Shown here: piece after piece, positions 6,337 to 6,752 of the stretch
Numbering within the stretch: the stretch's first letter is position 1
Layout of the letters: every line of letters starts with the position of its first letter
Origin: Verrucomicrobiales bacterium
GTDB lineage: Bacteria > Verrucomicrobiota > Verrucomicrobiia > Verrucomicrobiales > DEV007
Reading direction: 5' to 3'
DNA: 6,752 bases
Assembly (NCBI GenBank): GCA_013911195.1
Contig: JACETS010000136.1
Span: 1 to 6,752, forward strand
Made by a program: the position numbers and the translations under genes
Notes under the pieces: generated by a model
What the model was told of the DNA's origin: nothing
What the model saw: only the letters and a program-made list of their open reading frames with translations
Database searches by the model: none

Positions 6337-6752
6337 TTATTTATTGGTTTTAATTGCCTTCAAACCATTCACATAAGCAATACTTGCCATCTCCATAGAG
6401 GAGAGAATGCCATTTATTTTTCTTGAGAGCATAGCATGTAAGATGAGTGCGGGAATGGCAACAACGAGTCCAAATTCTGTGGTAACGAGGGCTTCTGAAA
6501 TTCCAGATGAAAGCGACTTAGCGTCTCCAGTTCCGAAAATATTAATGAGCTTAAATGTATGAATCATACCCGTTACAGTTCCAAGCAACCCTAATAACGG
6601 CGCAGTAGCTGCAGCGATAGCAATCCAAGAGAGACCTCGCTCAAGTCTAGGTTTGGCTCTCAAATACTCCTCATAAAGGGCCTCCTCCACATCTTCAGAT
6701 GAATTATTTTCCATCTCAATCGCACGATGTAGGGCTTGACTGGCTGGGTTGG
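6337..6752 (-). CDS. Large ExbB-like (TtpC-type) MotA/TolQ/ExbB channel protein, C-terminal part (partial, 5' end beyond right edge)
   Basis: 137 complete codons are visible. An ATG at 6714 is not the start: the frame stays open to the window edge and encodes NPASQALHRAIE before that Met. The visible part has the ExbB/TolQ core: RLERGLSWIAIAAATAPLLG, then LLGTVTGMIHTF, a GTGDAKSLSSGISEALVTTE block, then FGLVVAIPALILHAML. The RLERGLSWI lead-in and the GTGDA-x-x-L-x-x-GIS block are characteristic of the long ExbB homologues (about 450 residues, with an extra periplasmic N-terminal region) found first in TonB2 operons, named TtpC in Vibrio, where TtpC is required for TonB2 function. Full length cannot be seen here. 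Having two different ExbB paralogues in a row supports this reading. An ordinary ExbB is the alternative. Confidence 0.88.
   Translation of the reverse strand, partial: NPASQALHRAIEMENNSSEDVEEALYEEYLRAKPRLERGLSWIAIAAATAPLLGLLGTVTGMIHTFKLINIFGTGDAKSLSSGISEALVTTEFGLVVAIPALILHAMLSRKINGILSSMEMASIAYVNGLKAIKTNK

Noticed and set aside
6337..6714. A complete 125-residue ExbB-like protein starting at ATG 6714
   Set aside because: The frame is open upstream to the window edge, and a 125-residue protein would lack the first membrane helix; it is the C-terminal part of a longer protein.

Overview
This AT-rich window looks like chromosomal DNA of a Gram-negative bacterium, most likely of the Verrucomicrobiota (an Opitutae-like marine lineage is my best guess). 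The clues are a secreted PQQ-like beta-propeller protein opening with the W-x-Q-F-R-G-P-x-x-x-G motif common in Planctomycetes and Verrucomicrobia, an OmpA/TonB outer-membrane economy, and genes that mostly lack Shine-Dalgarno sequences. The placement is inference from family style, not from a marker gene.

Layout, left to right: (1) positions 1-586, minus strand: the N-terminal half of tryptophan synthase beta (trpB), running off the left edge. (2) 587-707: a 121-nt divergent intergenic region with a good promoter candidate for trpB and no clear one for the gene on its right. (3) 708-1934, plus strand: a secreted beta-propeller protein of about seven blades. It converges, with a 7-nt gap, on (4) 1942-3138, minus strand: a membrane-anchored protein with a C-terminal OmpA-like peptidoglycan-binding domain, whose start codon lies inside a perfect 20-bp palindrome. 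(5) 3139-3200: a short AT-rich spacer with a weak hairpin. (6) 3201-6752, minus strand: a compact operon reading right to left as large ExbB-like protein (5' end off the right edge), small ExbB, ExbD, TonB, TPR protein. Spacings are 12 nt (9 nt if a TTG start is used), 2 nt, 18 nt and a 4-nt ATGA overlap.

The operon has the gene order of the TonB2 systems known from Vibrio and Shewanella-like bacteria: a TtpC-type large ExbB homologue, then ExbB2, ExbD2, TonB2 and a TPR protein. ExbB and ExbD would form the inner-membrane proton channel that energises TonB, and TonB would carry that energy through its proline-rich periplasmic linker to outer-membrane TonB-dependent transporters. The large ExbB homologue and the TPR protein would be accessory parts of the same machine. 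No TonB-dependent receptor is in the window, so the substrate is unknown. The OmpA-like gene follows on the same strand and may be an extra operon member that ties the envelope machinery to peptidoglycan, but it could equally be its own unit. I see no mobile element, CRISPR array, tRNA or rRNA.
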